Origin: Chrysophaeum taylorii
Taxonomy: Eukaryota > Sar > Pelagophyceae > Pelagomonadales > Pelagomonadaceae
Direction of reading: 5' to 3'
NCBI GenBank assembly: GCA_029834535.1
Contig: JAQMWT010000218.1
Location: 1-59,342 of the forward strand
Length of the DNA stretch: 59,342 nt
Of this stretch, positions 1-9,909 are shown piece after piece. A program made the translations under genes and the position numbers. The stretch's first letter is position 1, and the number at the start of each line of letters is the position of its first letter. The notes beneath the pieces were generated by a model. That model made no database searches. It worked only from the letters and a program-made list of their open reading frames with translations, and was not told the origin of the DNA.

Positions 1-599
1 GAGAGTGGTGGCGAAGATCCCAGCGGAAATCGGCGAGTTTGCCACCAGCGGCTTTGTAAGCACCAATAGTAGACGCTTGTAACCGGGCTCGGATAGTTTT
101 CATAGAAGTGGCCTTGCGGGTGTTGGGCTGTTTGGAACCTGGGACAAGAATGAGGTCATCTTGTGCAAAAAGGTCTTTGTAAGAAGGAAGCAAGGGCGGC
201 GGTGACATAGAGCCAGAATCGTCGGCGAGAGTGTTAGAAGAGGAGAAGAGGCAGGAGCAGGGGACGAAGAAGGAGCTGAGGAGGTGGGAGTGCCCCCTCT
301 GAGGATGGGAGTCCGTGTCCCCCTATGACATGGTCTTGGATAGCGGTGTGGGGTGTGAGCGAGAAAGGCGCGGGAGGAGCGTGAGGCGGAGGAGCAAGTT
401 CAGGATCAGGAGTAGGATGCTGAGCATGTAGAGGAATTGGCTTGGACGAAACACGAATTTGTCCGTTTTCAGGGTTGAGGACGACGTCAGCGAGATGGTC
501 GACGTGGGAGACGAGCGGGTTTGCGCGTTGGCGCAACAGAGATGATATTTGCGGCGGCACGGTTCCCATTGTGGTGCATGGGCTCCAATAAGGTAACAT
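1..599 (-). pseudogene. Integrase C-terminal/linker region of the retrotransposon, cut by the window edge
   Basis: The minus strand is open for 121 codons (599 to 234), with a Pro/Ala/Leu-rich tail. Before base 234 another frame reads as a plausible continuation with residues such as YKDLFAQDDLILVPG. In copia polyproteins a poorly conserved, Pro/Ser-rich linker joins integrase to reverse transcriptase, and the position directly after the integrase core fits that. No RT motif is visible before the window ends. The identity is inferred from position only. Confidence 0.4.
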
Positions 600-666
600 T
601 CAGCGCAAAAATCTTGAGCATATCATGTTGGAGTGTTGAGTTGGTTGTAGAGTAGCTGTTGCGGAC

Positions 667-1437
667 TCAGGATAGCATGATGAATGCGCTCGAGCGTGGT
701 TCGGGAGAAGGTTGTAGCTTTGAACGGTGTGTATCACCGCCCAGGAACATGATGGCTGGTTCCGATCTTGGCGCCACGATAGTGAGCATTAAGAGAAAAC
801 GAAGGCGAGTTGAGGAGGCGGAGGCGATGAAACCGATGGCGGACTCAACTTCAAAGTTAAAGTGGTGCATGTACGGCGGGAAGGCGATGAGTAATGCCCT
901 TATCGACGCGGTACGGGGAGGTAATGTGCTGGCTAAAATAGGGCTTGAAGGCATCGGAGTAGAGGGTGCGCATGTGCACGTTGAGTTGTGTACGACAAAG
1001 TCATACACAAAATCAGAGCTTGAGTGAACTCCGTGGCGTTGGTGGTGCGTGTAAAGTACACCAAGAGAATTTCGAATGAGTTCCTTGAAGACGATGATAT
1101 GTGTGAAGCCCCCCATTCGGATGGGATGGTCACATAGCCGCCGTCGCACGCCCAGACTTCGCCGGCTTTGTGAGTTTGCTCAAAGAAGGCTTGGTCGCAT
1201 TGAAATGCTTGTGCGGGTGGCGCTTGTTGTGTGCGATGCAGTCGGTGCATAAGTCGCGATATGGTATGTCAGAAGCAGAGAATCCAGGGCGAGCAAGTAC
1301 GTTGGGGGCCTTGGCAGCGTTGTCGGGGCAGTGATGCACCCGTGAAGCGGAGCGTTGGCACGTTCGATATTCGGTGGATCCGTGTGCGAGGACTTGAGGA
1401 ATGGGATGAGCGGGAATATGCCGTTTGCGCCGAACAT
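667..1437 (-). pseudogene. Copia-type integrase (pre-integrase zinc finger plus catalytic core), frameshifted
   Basis: Three minus-strand frames must be combined to read this domain. A CTDC pair near 1,226-1,240 fits the second half of the GAG-pre-integrase HHCC zinc finger. It is followed by GEVWACDGG (first catalytic Asp, about 1,140-1,165), GGFTHIIVFKE after a run of G at about 1,110, LYSDAFKPYFS (second catalytic Asp, about 930-960) and a segment containing FEVESAIGF that could hold the catalytic Glu. The frame changes at G-rich runs look like decay. The domain would have joined element cDNA to host DNA. The D and D boxes are clear; the Glu assignment is tentative. Confidence 0.65.
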
Positions 1438-1635
1438 CGAACTTGAGTTCGGTGTCTAAGGCAGGAGGCGGTGCGTCGTCATCCTGGTGCGCAGCAGGGT
1501 CACTTGGAGGTGCATCATCATCACGAGTAGCGAGTATCTTCGTAGGACGAAGATATATAGTTTAACGACATTTCGGTCAAGCAGTTGCTGGAAATAGACA
1601 TCATAAGCTTGTGCCAAAGACAAGGTATCTGTGCT

Positions 1636-3844
1636 TCACGTGGTGGAAGCTTGATCAATGGTCATGAAATTTGATACATAGGATTTCTTAGTCACTGCAG
1701 CAGTATGTTGGAAGGTAGGGTCCAACATAAGGGATTTAATATCGGCAACGAGGAGCGAAAGGTGCTTGTACAGAGTGCTGTACGTACCGGCAGGCAGAGC
1801 ATTGCTGAGCATGTCACAGCAAAGGTCATGGCGTAGAGACAAGAGGAAAGATTCCTGTTGTTTCGTGTGGTTGTTAGCACGAATCAACTCCGGTCGAGTG
1901 GGGTAGCGTAATTTCCCGTTGCGAGGGTCGAGTAAAATAATATTGGCATACCCTCGGACGGTGGGCAACGGAGCAAGCATGGAGTGGATTTTAGAGCCGA
2001 GTTTGCGGTCACTTCCACGAAGATACCCTATATAGCGACTATGGGACAAGTGGTGATCTTCCAGAGCAAAATGAGAATCCTCGTAATCGAAAGAGTTGTC
2101 GGTGGCCTTGTAGGCAAGGCAGCCAGGCATCTCAAGAGAGCATCTGGACAAGAGTTTTTGTATGGCGGTGCCATAGGTGGCAGCGGAGCCAACTTGGGGA
2201 AGGGCTTGGACTATCCACAAGTAACCCATAAACGGCTCCAAATATATGGACCTGTCCCGGTCGCGGGGGATGTCGGAAGCAGTGAACGTATACGTGCTTC
2301 CAAAAGCGTCGATGGAAGTCTGATATTTGGTGGTGGCGTTCTCTATGGTTGAGGTTGCCGTCGGAATGGTGGTCACCAGTTCAGAAGTAGGAGTTGTGTG
2401 ATGTTGATGAGGTTGTAAGTAATAACCTGTGTGACGGTTGGTTAGTTTCGAAAACGGTTATGTAATAGGACACAGGAGTTGGTGAGTTAGTGTGTAAGCT
2501 GGCAAACAAGTTGTAGAGGATTGTTAAAACCTTGATGTTTATAGGGTACGTTGCATTGGGTACCGGCTCCATAGAGGAGCGTTTAAAGCACAACTGATGA
2601 TAAGTACACTCGGATTGAACAGAGTGAGTACGCTGCTCGTGAGCCTGTTGTGAGTGAAGGCGAAGCAGTAACATATTGAGGGATTCAAGGTCAGCCATAG
2701 TAAGCTGAGCAGAACCTGTGCGAGAGTAAGGTGCAAACGTTTTAGGAACGGGAATATATGGAGGATCGGGGAACACCCGGATCCAGTCTTTGGATACGTG
2801 TTTAGTTAGCCAAAGTCGCTTGGGAATAGCTTGTAGATCATCCACGATCTTTAGGAAGGGGCGTGGATGGAGGATAGGCCACGACAATAATTTGATTGGC
2901 CCAGTAGAATATCTGTGTGCGATGCATATCCATCTTTCTCTAGATTGGTAGTCGCCACAGAGGTAGGTTGGGAAACTATCAACAACTAACTAACTAACTA
3001 ACTTCAGACCTCTCCCGAGCATGGGAGCCAGGCCGGACCGGCAGGAGCCGGTACGGAATCACATAGGAACATCACGCAGTTGGGGCAGAGACGAGGGACG
3101 AGGACGGACTTGTTGATGGTGGACCGCCACTGCGCGCGGTCTTGTGCGAGGTCGTGCAACAGCGTCGCAGGCCGCGGACGCGTTGGTCCACGAACAATTG
3201 ACCTGTCCGCCGCGTTCTGCCCAACAGAGCGAACCCGATCCCAGCGCGGACTTTCCGGGTGCTAACCGGCCAGCCCGGGAGGCGAGCAGGCACCGTCTCA
3301 CTCCGGGACGGCCGGGGCCGCCGCAGGGAGCAAGCGTGTTAGGCGCCGTCCTCCATCGCAACCAACGGTTAGCGATCGCAAAATCCGCAACATCGACACA
3401 GTAATCAAGTGTAGTATGGATAAGGTTGGCCACTGTGATGTGGTCTTGATGACAGTACTTATGTCGAGGCGTCATCTCCGCCAGTAGTACCAAGGGCTGG
3501 AGTAGCTTGATGACAGACAACATGCTGTCGAAAAGAGAATCGTCCAGCAGGCTGTGTAAGTCTTCTGTCTTATGCTGTTTTAGTAAATTCCTGTGTGTGC
3601 AGGGAGGAGTGATCTCAATTATATCACAATAGAATGTGCGCCTTTCCTCTGGTGAGATTAGGTGAAGACGGTTAATAAAGGCGGGGAGAGATTCAAATAA
3701 TAATACAGTAGGAAAACGGTGGCGTAACATACGAACAAGCGTATCATCAGACTCAACAACAACTTTTACATTGATATTTAAGCCTAAGTCATTTGTGGCT
3801 TGAGACAGGAACGCCGGAGTTGACAAACCAGAACAAAGTAACAT
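1636..3844 (-). pseudogene. Cytosine-C5 DNA methyltransferase inside the retrotransposon, interrupted
   Basis: Several conserved C5-methyltransferase motifs occur in the right order on the minus strand. Motif I is MLLCSGLSTPAFLSQ at about 3,844-3,800, followed by a motif II-like VVVESDD. Motif IV is DIIEITPPCTH, with the catalytic Cys at about 3,600. Motif VI is LLAEMTP at about 3,478. Motif VIII is DYQSRERWICIA at about 2,945-2,915. Motif IX is around LRYPTRPELIRANN (about 1,905). Motif X is LSNALPAGTYSTL at about 1,806. A ~390-bp element at about 2987-3378 separates motifs VI and VIII, and the frame shifts once near 2,380. Without the insertion the first two pieces are in the same frame. 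The family transfers methyl groups from S-adenosylmethionine to cytosine C5. Position between protease and integrase suggests it was part of the polyprotein. Retroelement-borne cytosine methyltransferases are known from a few eukaryotes (DIRS elements, some LTR elements). I cannot name the subfamily. Confidence 0.75.
2987..3378 (-). mobile_element. Short mobile element with (GTTA)4 3' tail, copy 1
   Basis: About 390 bp, nearly identical along its whole length to the plus-strand segment 48922-49301. The minus-strand 5' end starts at cgatcgctaaccg (3378) and the 3' end is a conserved block followed by four GTTA units (3002-2987). It lies inside the methyltransferase gene. The flanks carry a short imperfect repeat (gttg, possibly extending to about 12 bp with mismatches) that could be a target-site duplication. 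The tetranucleotide tail and 5' heterogeneity resemble non-LTR retrotransposons or SINEs. No complete protein is visible, so it is probably non-autonomous or 5'-truncated. Confidence 0.75.
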
Positions 3845-3901
3845 GACAGAGGGTTTGCGGAGATTGGACTATTGTGAGAGAAACACTGGGCGTGAAAGTA
3901 G

Positions 3902-4315
3902 TCAAGTTAATGGCTGCGTATTTTGCTGAACAAACTTGTTCTGTTTCCGAAGATTGAGAACCAAAGGGCGAATCCACAGGCGATCTGGTAAAACTCTTTG
4001 GAGTAGGTAGTTGTAGTATGCCAGTGGATCCCTGTTTTCAAGGTATCGCTTGAGGGGAAATGCGAGGGAACGGAGTTCGAGTTGCTTGTCGCGAGCGATG
4101 TTGTAAGTGAGACAAGGGAGAGCAGGTAAATTAGCTGCTGTGTAGTGTATGGGTATACGTACATCTTTGTCTATGCGGCTCGTGACAGCGCTAAGCTTTG
4201 GCTCAGCTCGATCATTGAACACAGTGGTCAGGTTCGTCTGGTTCCACTCGAGCATGCTCAGGATAGCGAGATGTCGGTCAGCCAGCTTGTGGATGATCTG
4301 GTAGGGGAACAACAA
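3902..4315 (-). pseudogene. Retrotransposon ORF between protease and methyltransferase
   Basis: A 137-codon minus-strand reading frame in the same phase as the methyltransferase start at 3844, separated from it by a stop at 3902 and about 57 nt. It overlaps the end of the protease frame by 38 nt in a different phase. The sequence contains stretches such as IPIHYTAANLPALPCLTY and LAYYNYLLQRVLPDRLWI but no motif I recognise. It probably represents the protease C-terminus or a spacer leading into the methyltransferase. Confidence 0.45.
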
Positions 4316-4877
4316 TGTTACGTGTTAACATCATGTGTGAGGCACGTTGTTGTCCAGTGGCCGTCTGAATAACAATCGGCGCGTATTTGGAGTCCAGTGG
4401 AATTATATGATTGGGTATTGCAAAATCGTAAGTGGACATCAATGAGATGGTAGCACAAGAGTCAAAATATAGAAAAGAGCAATGTGGAGGGACACTGTTT
4501 ACCTTCATGTAGTTGGTGAGGAAGGCGTTTTCCGAATGTGGGCAAGTAGTGGAGAGGCTGGCTGTGAAGAAGTTCTCCAGCAATAACAGATTCGTTGGAA
4601 TAATAATCGGTTGAACAGGTGGTGATGGTTCGTCAGCCTCATCAGCCATGCCGTGCTTTTCATCAAATGACGATAGCGAAATGATCGGCATCCCTTTTGG
4701 CTTCGGCTTGTGATGGTAGGTTGAGGGCAGATTGGACCTGTGAAGATAGCGAGGACAATAACGCTGGTGGTAAAGCCGAGATGGCGGAAGCGGTAAAGGG
4801 TTAGGCACAGTATTGGAAGGATTACCCTGCGTGTTTGTAGTAGGAGGAGTTGCCTTTGGGGTGGGGAGCAGTAACAA
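4278..4877 (-). pseudogene. Retrotransposon aspartic protease
   Basis: The frame ends in a retropepsin-like region with the box FLYFDSCATISLM around 4,461, matching the DS(G/C)A(T/S) active site of copia-type proteases, and later IVIQTATG. A Pro/Ser/His-rich segment precedes it. In copia elements this protease cleaves the gag-pol polyprotein. The frame is shifted +1 relative to the preceding gag frame, with a 56-nt overlap (4822-4877), which could be a programmed frameshift or decay. There is no ATG at the start of the open frame, as expected for a pol segment reached by readthrough or frameshifting. Confidence 0.65.
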
Positions 4878-6631
4878 CAGTATGGTGTTGTGGCTCCACG
4901 TAGTTTAACGACTTTTCGGTCGAGGATAGATGAACGTCTACATCATAAATGATGTCTTCTGCAAACATGAGCTGTTCGTTTAGACGAAGTAAACTACTGT
5001 TGTCCTCAGTAGATGTCGTTGACAGAATGTCAGCTGATTGTAATAGAGTCTCAAATAACTTGTTGATATTCTGTTGTAGCTGAGCCGTGGTATCATTATC
5101 TGTCACATGCTTCGTAAGTTCACTACACTGTTCTCGCAGGGTGTTTAAGGTGTGGTTTGTTCGATCTAATAATTTCATGTTAGACCGAGAGGACCTGTCA
5201 AAAGTGCGGGGGTAAATTGGACGGTCATGGGACTGTCCAGCAGTTTTCTTGGTGACGTAAGAATCACCAGAACGATAATACGATAAATCGCTGCGAGAGA
5301 AAGGCTGGCGAGCATCATTAGAGTTACGCAAGCGTCTAGCATTAAACGTGGAAGATGTACCAGGTTGGGACGAAGTGATGAAGGCGAGTGTGTTAGCAGT
5401 TTGAGTCAGACTTTTGTCTGATGAGTCCAAAGTGTTTGTAAGTAGTAACTTTGGCTTTGGTTGAGATGATAAACCTTCGACATAGGGTTGCCAAGAAACA
5501 GGGCGTTCTAAGCGTCTTTTGTTCGACCCATTTGATACTACATTGTATAGGTCTAATGCGTATTCTAAAATGTAGCTAGGGTTGGTAGGGTGACACAATC
5601 GTTCAGCTTCTGGCACAGGCCGAGATGAAGATCGGGTTTCATACATATAACACCAATCTACCCAACCACGATCGTAACGATTGTTGCTGGTATTATCGGC
5701 ATAATGCCGATGTATCTCTTCATAGATTTTTCTACAAAGAGTGCCAAAGTCGAATTGAAGGTCAGTCTCTTCCTGGTTAAGTTGGTAAGAGATTTGCCTA
5801 AATGCTAGGACAGCTTCGATAAATACATGGACATACCAGTTAGGATTATAAACAACAGAGTTAAATTGCTGTTTCAAATAGGACACATCAGTAGTCGTAA
5901 CAGACTCGTAGTGACTAAAGGCGATGAGCATAATGGCTCGAGCCTTGTTGGGTAAATAACTTTTGTTATATACCTCATTGATGGCGGGCCAGGCCGCAAG
6001 TGCTGGTTTTCCAACACTTTCAAGATTGAAGTAAGTATGCAAGAATGTAGCATACGTGTTCTGATAAGTGTGCCAGTCAGCAGCAGTTAACGAAAACATG
6101 GTAACAGGGGCACGAACACGGGTGTCGAAAGCTAATGCCTTCGGGTGCGCGCGATTTAAGATTCGTTCCTCTTCTAAGAAACGGGCATTGATTTCAGGAC
6201 GTAATGCCTTGACTTCATAGTCGTAACAGACAGTAGCTAGCTGAGCTACTTCTGCATCAGGTAAGTGGGGAAAGCTTCGTTGGTGAAATGCCACTCCTGA
6301 TACTCAGGGGCAATTCATCAACAGCTAAACGGAGATCAGCAGCCCTATCGGTCTTCCATTCCAGGAAAACGCGATCGAGAATTTGATTCCGGAGGATCTC
6401 GTAGTCCTTGCATGACCGAGTATATGCTTCGTACGAGTCGTACTCGAGGAAGGCATCGGCATGACTGGACCGTAACAATTGCTTAATGTGCTTGATTTGC
6501 AAGGATACCTTGCGAGTCTGAAGCTGAAATCGATTTCCATCGTTAAGAAACTCAACTACAGGAGCTTCGAGCTTCAATATATCCGCACCTGTGATCGCCT
6601 TGGGTGCGGCTCGTGCTGCGTGTTCTGCCAT
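4822..6631 (-). pseudogene. Retrotransposon gag-like protein in two overlapping frames
   Basis: The first frame starts at an ATG at 6631 (MAEHAARAAPK) and stays open to 6257. A second frame, shifted by one base, is open from 6294 to 4822 and encodes about 490 residues. The two together read as one roughly 600-residue hydrophilic protein rich in Tyr, Asn, Ser and Thr, with a helical N-terminal part (LKLEAPVVEFLNDGNRF) typical of capsid proteins of copia elements. No CCHC zinc knuckle is visible. The overlap at 6257-6294 is either a frameshift mutation or a recoding site. Gag identity rests on position directly upstream of the protease, not on a recognised motif. Confidence 0.55.
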
Positions 6632-6952
6632 AGCAGTTGACGGGGAACCTGTGGGTTCAGTCACGCAGTTGACACTGTCTAGACATTCTAAGGGGGTCTG
6701 TCTATCGGTGTCTATGTACACTCATCGTTTTCGATGGAAAGATGTCTATTTGACGACTGTGCAAGCTGTGAGTCCAGAGTAGTGTCGCTAAGCGTAGTCA
6801 CTCAGGCAGCTGGTTAGTTTTGGTGCTCTCAAGGAGCTTGTTAAGTGCATTGCCATGGAATGTACGAGTGGACGTACCCAAAATATTCCATAACATGTGT
6901 GCAAGAGTACAGGTTAGCCAATTACACACACATCAACATTGACATGACAATA

Positions 6953-7288
6953 CGATGCTATGAACAGGTGCACACAAGGTTACACGATCACGTGTGCAAA
7001 AAAGTATTATATACAGCCCAATGGTAATGGCGTTGTATTGACAAGCGTGTTTACGTGGCGAGGCTGAACCGGCGCGGTAACAGTCCAAAACCCATAGGTT
7101 ACGTGCACGTTTTAACACATGGTTTCTCAGGGACCCGCCTGGGCCCATAACCTGCAGAGCATTAGCAAGCAGTGGTAAGTCACCTGGGAAACCATCCCGT
7201 CTCATCATGAACGTCTGGAAGTATTTAATTCGGGGAATGAAAAGGTATGTTCCCTATATCCTCAGAACACGACAGGCGGCATCTAGAA
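6953..7288 (-). promoter_or_regulatory. LTR-like block with TATA box, copy 1
   Basis: This segment is repeated at about 55059-55420 with moderate divergence. On the minus strand it has a TATA-like tgtatataata (7015-7005) about 375 nt upstream of the gag ATG. It lies between the end of the RT fragment (7289) and the gag gene, as an LTR would. I could not define matching LTR termini or a tRNA primer-binding site, so LTR status is inferred. Confidence 0.4.
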
Positions 7289-8935
7289 CTACACGAGAAA
7301 GGTAAAGTGTATAGTGCTACATACCTCGGGACGCGCTAGACCATGATGATGAGCGTAGGCACAAATCAGAGGACTATTTGATTGTGTCGAAAGGAAGAAG
7401 AAGGGTAAGGAAGAGATCACGTTCTCAACGGACGGATAAGGGTAAGAGGCAGCAGATTTCTCTGCAGGAAGATCAAAGTCATCAAAAAGTTTGAGAAGCC
7501 AGGTGAGCTCAGCAGTAGCGGCGTAAAGAGCGAGCAATTCGGCTTCAAAAGATGAGCGGGCGAGGAGGTGCTGCGAGCGGGAGCAGTAGGAAATCATAGA
7601 GCCACCAAGCAGAAAACAATAGCCTGTGGTGGAGTGGCGGTCATCAGGGTCGTCGGCCCAGCTGGAGTCGGAATAACCACAGAGACGAAGGGTAGAATCG
7701 CGACCAAGAACAAGGGCAAGATCTTGAGTACCATTGAGATAACGGAGGGTATGAGTTAAGGCGTGCCAGTGGGGTTTACCAGGATTGTCTGTAAAACGCG
7801 CACACTGATTGACGGTCCAAGTGATATCAGGGCGTGTCATAACAGAAATAAACAAGACACAACCGACAATACGACGAAAAGGGATGCGTGCCATGAAGAC
7901 CTGATCGGGGGAGCCAGGTGCAGGACAATCAGCCGCAGAAAGATGAAGACCTTTGGGAGCTGGAGTCAATTCTGGGTTACTGTGGATAAAGCGATGTTCG
8001 GCGAGAATTTCGCGTAGAGCATGGGATTGGTCGATAGCGAGCGTGCGACGTGCGCGTTCACGCGTAATGCGGAGACCAACGTAAGTGTGAAGATCGAGTT
8101 CGTTGACACGAGTGAAGGCTTTGAAACGTAGAAAGAAGGCTTGGTAATGGCCAAGGAAATGACGAGGGTGCACCACAAGAATATCATCAACGACAAGAAC
8201 AAGACGCACAACGACAGTGGAATCACAAGCAACAGCTTGTAACTGCAAATGTCACCAGATCCGCGGACGAAGCCACAATCGTTGACAAGGAAGCGCTCCA
8301 AATAAAGCCACCAATTGCGACAAGCTTGCTTGCAACCATACCAAGAGCGACGGAGTTTGTAAACGATTTTGGAGCCATCTGTGGGTTGGCGAGGAGCATA
8401 ACTTTCGGGGGGGCAGACATAGATGTCTTTGTCAATTGGAGCTTGGATAAAAGCGGAGCTGACATCCAACTTGTGCAAATCCCAGTCATGAACAGCAACG
8501 AAGGTGAGAAAGAACCGAATGGTGACAACGTTGGCGACCGGAGAATACGTATCGTGATAATCAATGCCGTGAACCTGGGTGTAACCGCGGACAACAAGGC
8601 GAGCCTTGTACGATTTGAAGCGGCCAGATTCATACTTCTTGCGGAGGACCCACTTTAAAGTGCAGATGTTGCCGGAAAAAGTAGAAGGAACGCGAACGAC
8701 AACCCAGCAACCGAGCTGACCAAGGGAATGATATTCTTTGGCGATGGCTTGTAACCAGCCAGGGCGTTCAGGATTTGTGTGAGCTAAAGCCTCGCGTAAA
8801 TGAGTGGAAATGATAGCACCGTCATCAATATAAGAATATTGGGAGGTTTCTTCGGAAGCAGAGTAATGAGCGTGGACAAATTGGGGATCAACAAGGGTAT
8901 GGGCGAGACAAAGGGGAAGGAAGACATAATGAACC
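7289..8935 (-). pseudogene. Copia reverse transcriptase/RNase H fragment
   Basis: Reading leftwards from 8,935: an N-terminal RT segment (YIDDGAIISTHLREALAH, KARLVVRGYTQVHGIDYHDT), then DVSSAFIQAPIDKDIYVCPP and VYKLRRSWYGCKQACRNWW, which match the copia boxes DVKTAFLNG and LYGLKQAPR. A frameshift near 8,240 leads to LVLVVDDILVVHP, the catalytic box with Val in place of the usual Tyr before VDD. RNase H follows, with RPDITWTVNQCARF, SDSSWADDPDDRHSTTGY and SFEAELLAL. The open frame ends at 7289. No integrase precedes it on this strand. It is a fragment of a different copia copy from the one at 1-6631, or a rearranged one. Confidence 0.85.
7369..7434 (-). repeat. Segment homologous to the 3' region of the NHA antiporter gene
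   Basis: About 66 bp at the end of the RNase H region match 31971-32047, downstream of the minus-strand antiporter gene, with a few mismatches and a small length difference in a GAA-rich stretch. The same segment is present in the second retroelement copy near 55,461-55,520. Both matches are in the same transcriptional orientation relative to the preceding gene. Confidence 0.7.
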
Positions 8936-9180
8936 TCTTAGCAGTCGACATTTAAAGACATAATGAACTAACAAACGAAAGCTAGAATAAGCAACATACA
9001 GGGAGTGACAGGAGGAAACAGAATTGACATTACGCTGTGGACAAACGCCAGAATTTGAGTTCATGGTTTCGCGCGAGTAGTAGGTTCTGTTTCAGCGTAA
9101 TAGGCGCTTTGGTCGACTTTGCGCGGTCGGCTCCGTTTGGCGCGACGTAATGGTGCACTTTTCGCATTGTTCGCTGATGG

Positions 9181-9831
9181 TTGTGGTATTGTTTCTGGGG
9201 TGATCAGTCTCTTTCTCCATTTGTGGCATTTTCTTCTTGCCCTCGCGTACACGACCCTTGTGCTTTTTCAGTTGTGTCTCAACGCACCCAACTCACCTAC
9301 GACATTTGGCATGCTCGTCTTGGTCATTATAGTCCCTCTTATATCCGTCGTTTGTCTTCTCTCGCTGTTGGTGCACCGCTCTTCCCAAGTTCCGCGTCTC
9401 TTTCTTTTTGTCCTGCTTGTGCTTTAGGTAAAATGCATGCTGCGCATGTTGGCCATCGTAAACCACGTGAATCCACTCCCAGCTCTCTTCCTGAAAACGA
9501 AATTTTGTCACGCCCACGTGCCGTTGCGCCCTATCTTATTATCCACGCTGATCTCATGTTTACCGGTGTCCCTTCTTTCATTTACCAAGACCGTGCCATC
9601 CTTACGTTTGTCGATGATCATGCGCGCCGCCGCACACGTTACTTTGCTCCTCGACAAAATGCACTCACGAACGCTCGTCAACTCGAACTTTTCGTGTGTA
9701 CTGTGGTTCGACCCTTTAGCTATCGTATTGCCCTCATCTACACAGATCGTGACAAGTCACTAATGAGCCAATTCGAAACCTTCTGTCTGGGCAACAACAT
9801 CGCCATCAAACGAACACCTGCTACCATGTGA
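9181..9831 (+). pseudogene. Copia GAG-pre-integrase/integrase fragment
   Basis: Plus-strand frame of 216 codons. It contains LTYDIWHARLGHYSPSYI and CPACALGK, the HHCC zinc finger that precedes copia integrases, then the start of the catalytic core: HADLMFTG (first Asp), FVDDHARR and ALIYTDRDKSLMSQFETF (second Asp). The frame stops at 9831, before the catalytic Glu, and GH45 downstream sequence begins at once. It is a 3'-truncated fragment in opposite orientation to the RT fragment at 7289-8935. The same pair occurs in the second copy at 57035-57667. Confidence 0.85.
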
Positions 9832-9909
9832 CAACAGGAATGGAGCGTTACTCTAGCGATAAGGGAATGACGTAGGGATACAGGATGCGTGGTGAGGGGT
9901 AAGTAAGTG

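Larger units (their letters stand above)
1..6631 (-). mobile_element. Decayed Ty1/copia-order LTR retrotransposon carrying a DNA methyltransferase
   Basis: Read on the minus strand, this region encodes in order a gag-like protein, an aspartic protease with a DSCAT active site, a cytosine-C5 DNA methyltransferase and an integrase. Integrase following the protease is the Ty1/copia order; in Ty3/gypsy elements reverse transcriptase follows the protease. The right part of the element (RT, RNase H, 3' LTR) would lie left of base 1. Reading frames shift several times and one foreign insertion splits the methyltransferase, so this copy is dead. Base composition is clearly less GC-rich than the host genes at 10-48 kb. 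The likely promoter/LTR lies just upstream, at about 6953-7290. Copia assignment rests on gene order and integrase/protease motifs, since no RT is visible in the element itself. Confidence 0.75.

Noticed and set aside
2987..3002. GTTA repeats read as telomere or plain microsatellite
   Set aside because: They always follow the same ~75-bp sequence and end at a target duplication, so they are the tail of a mobile element.
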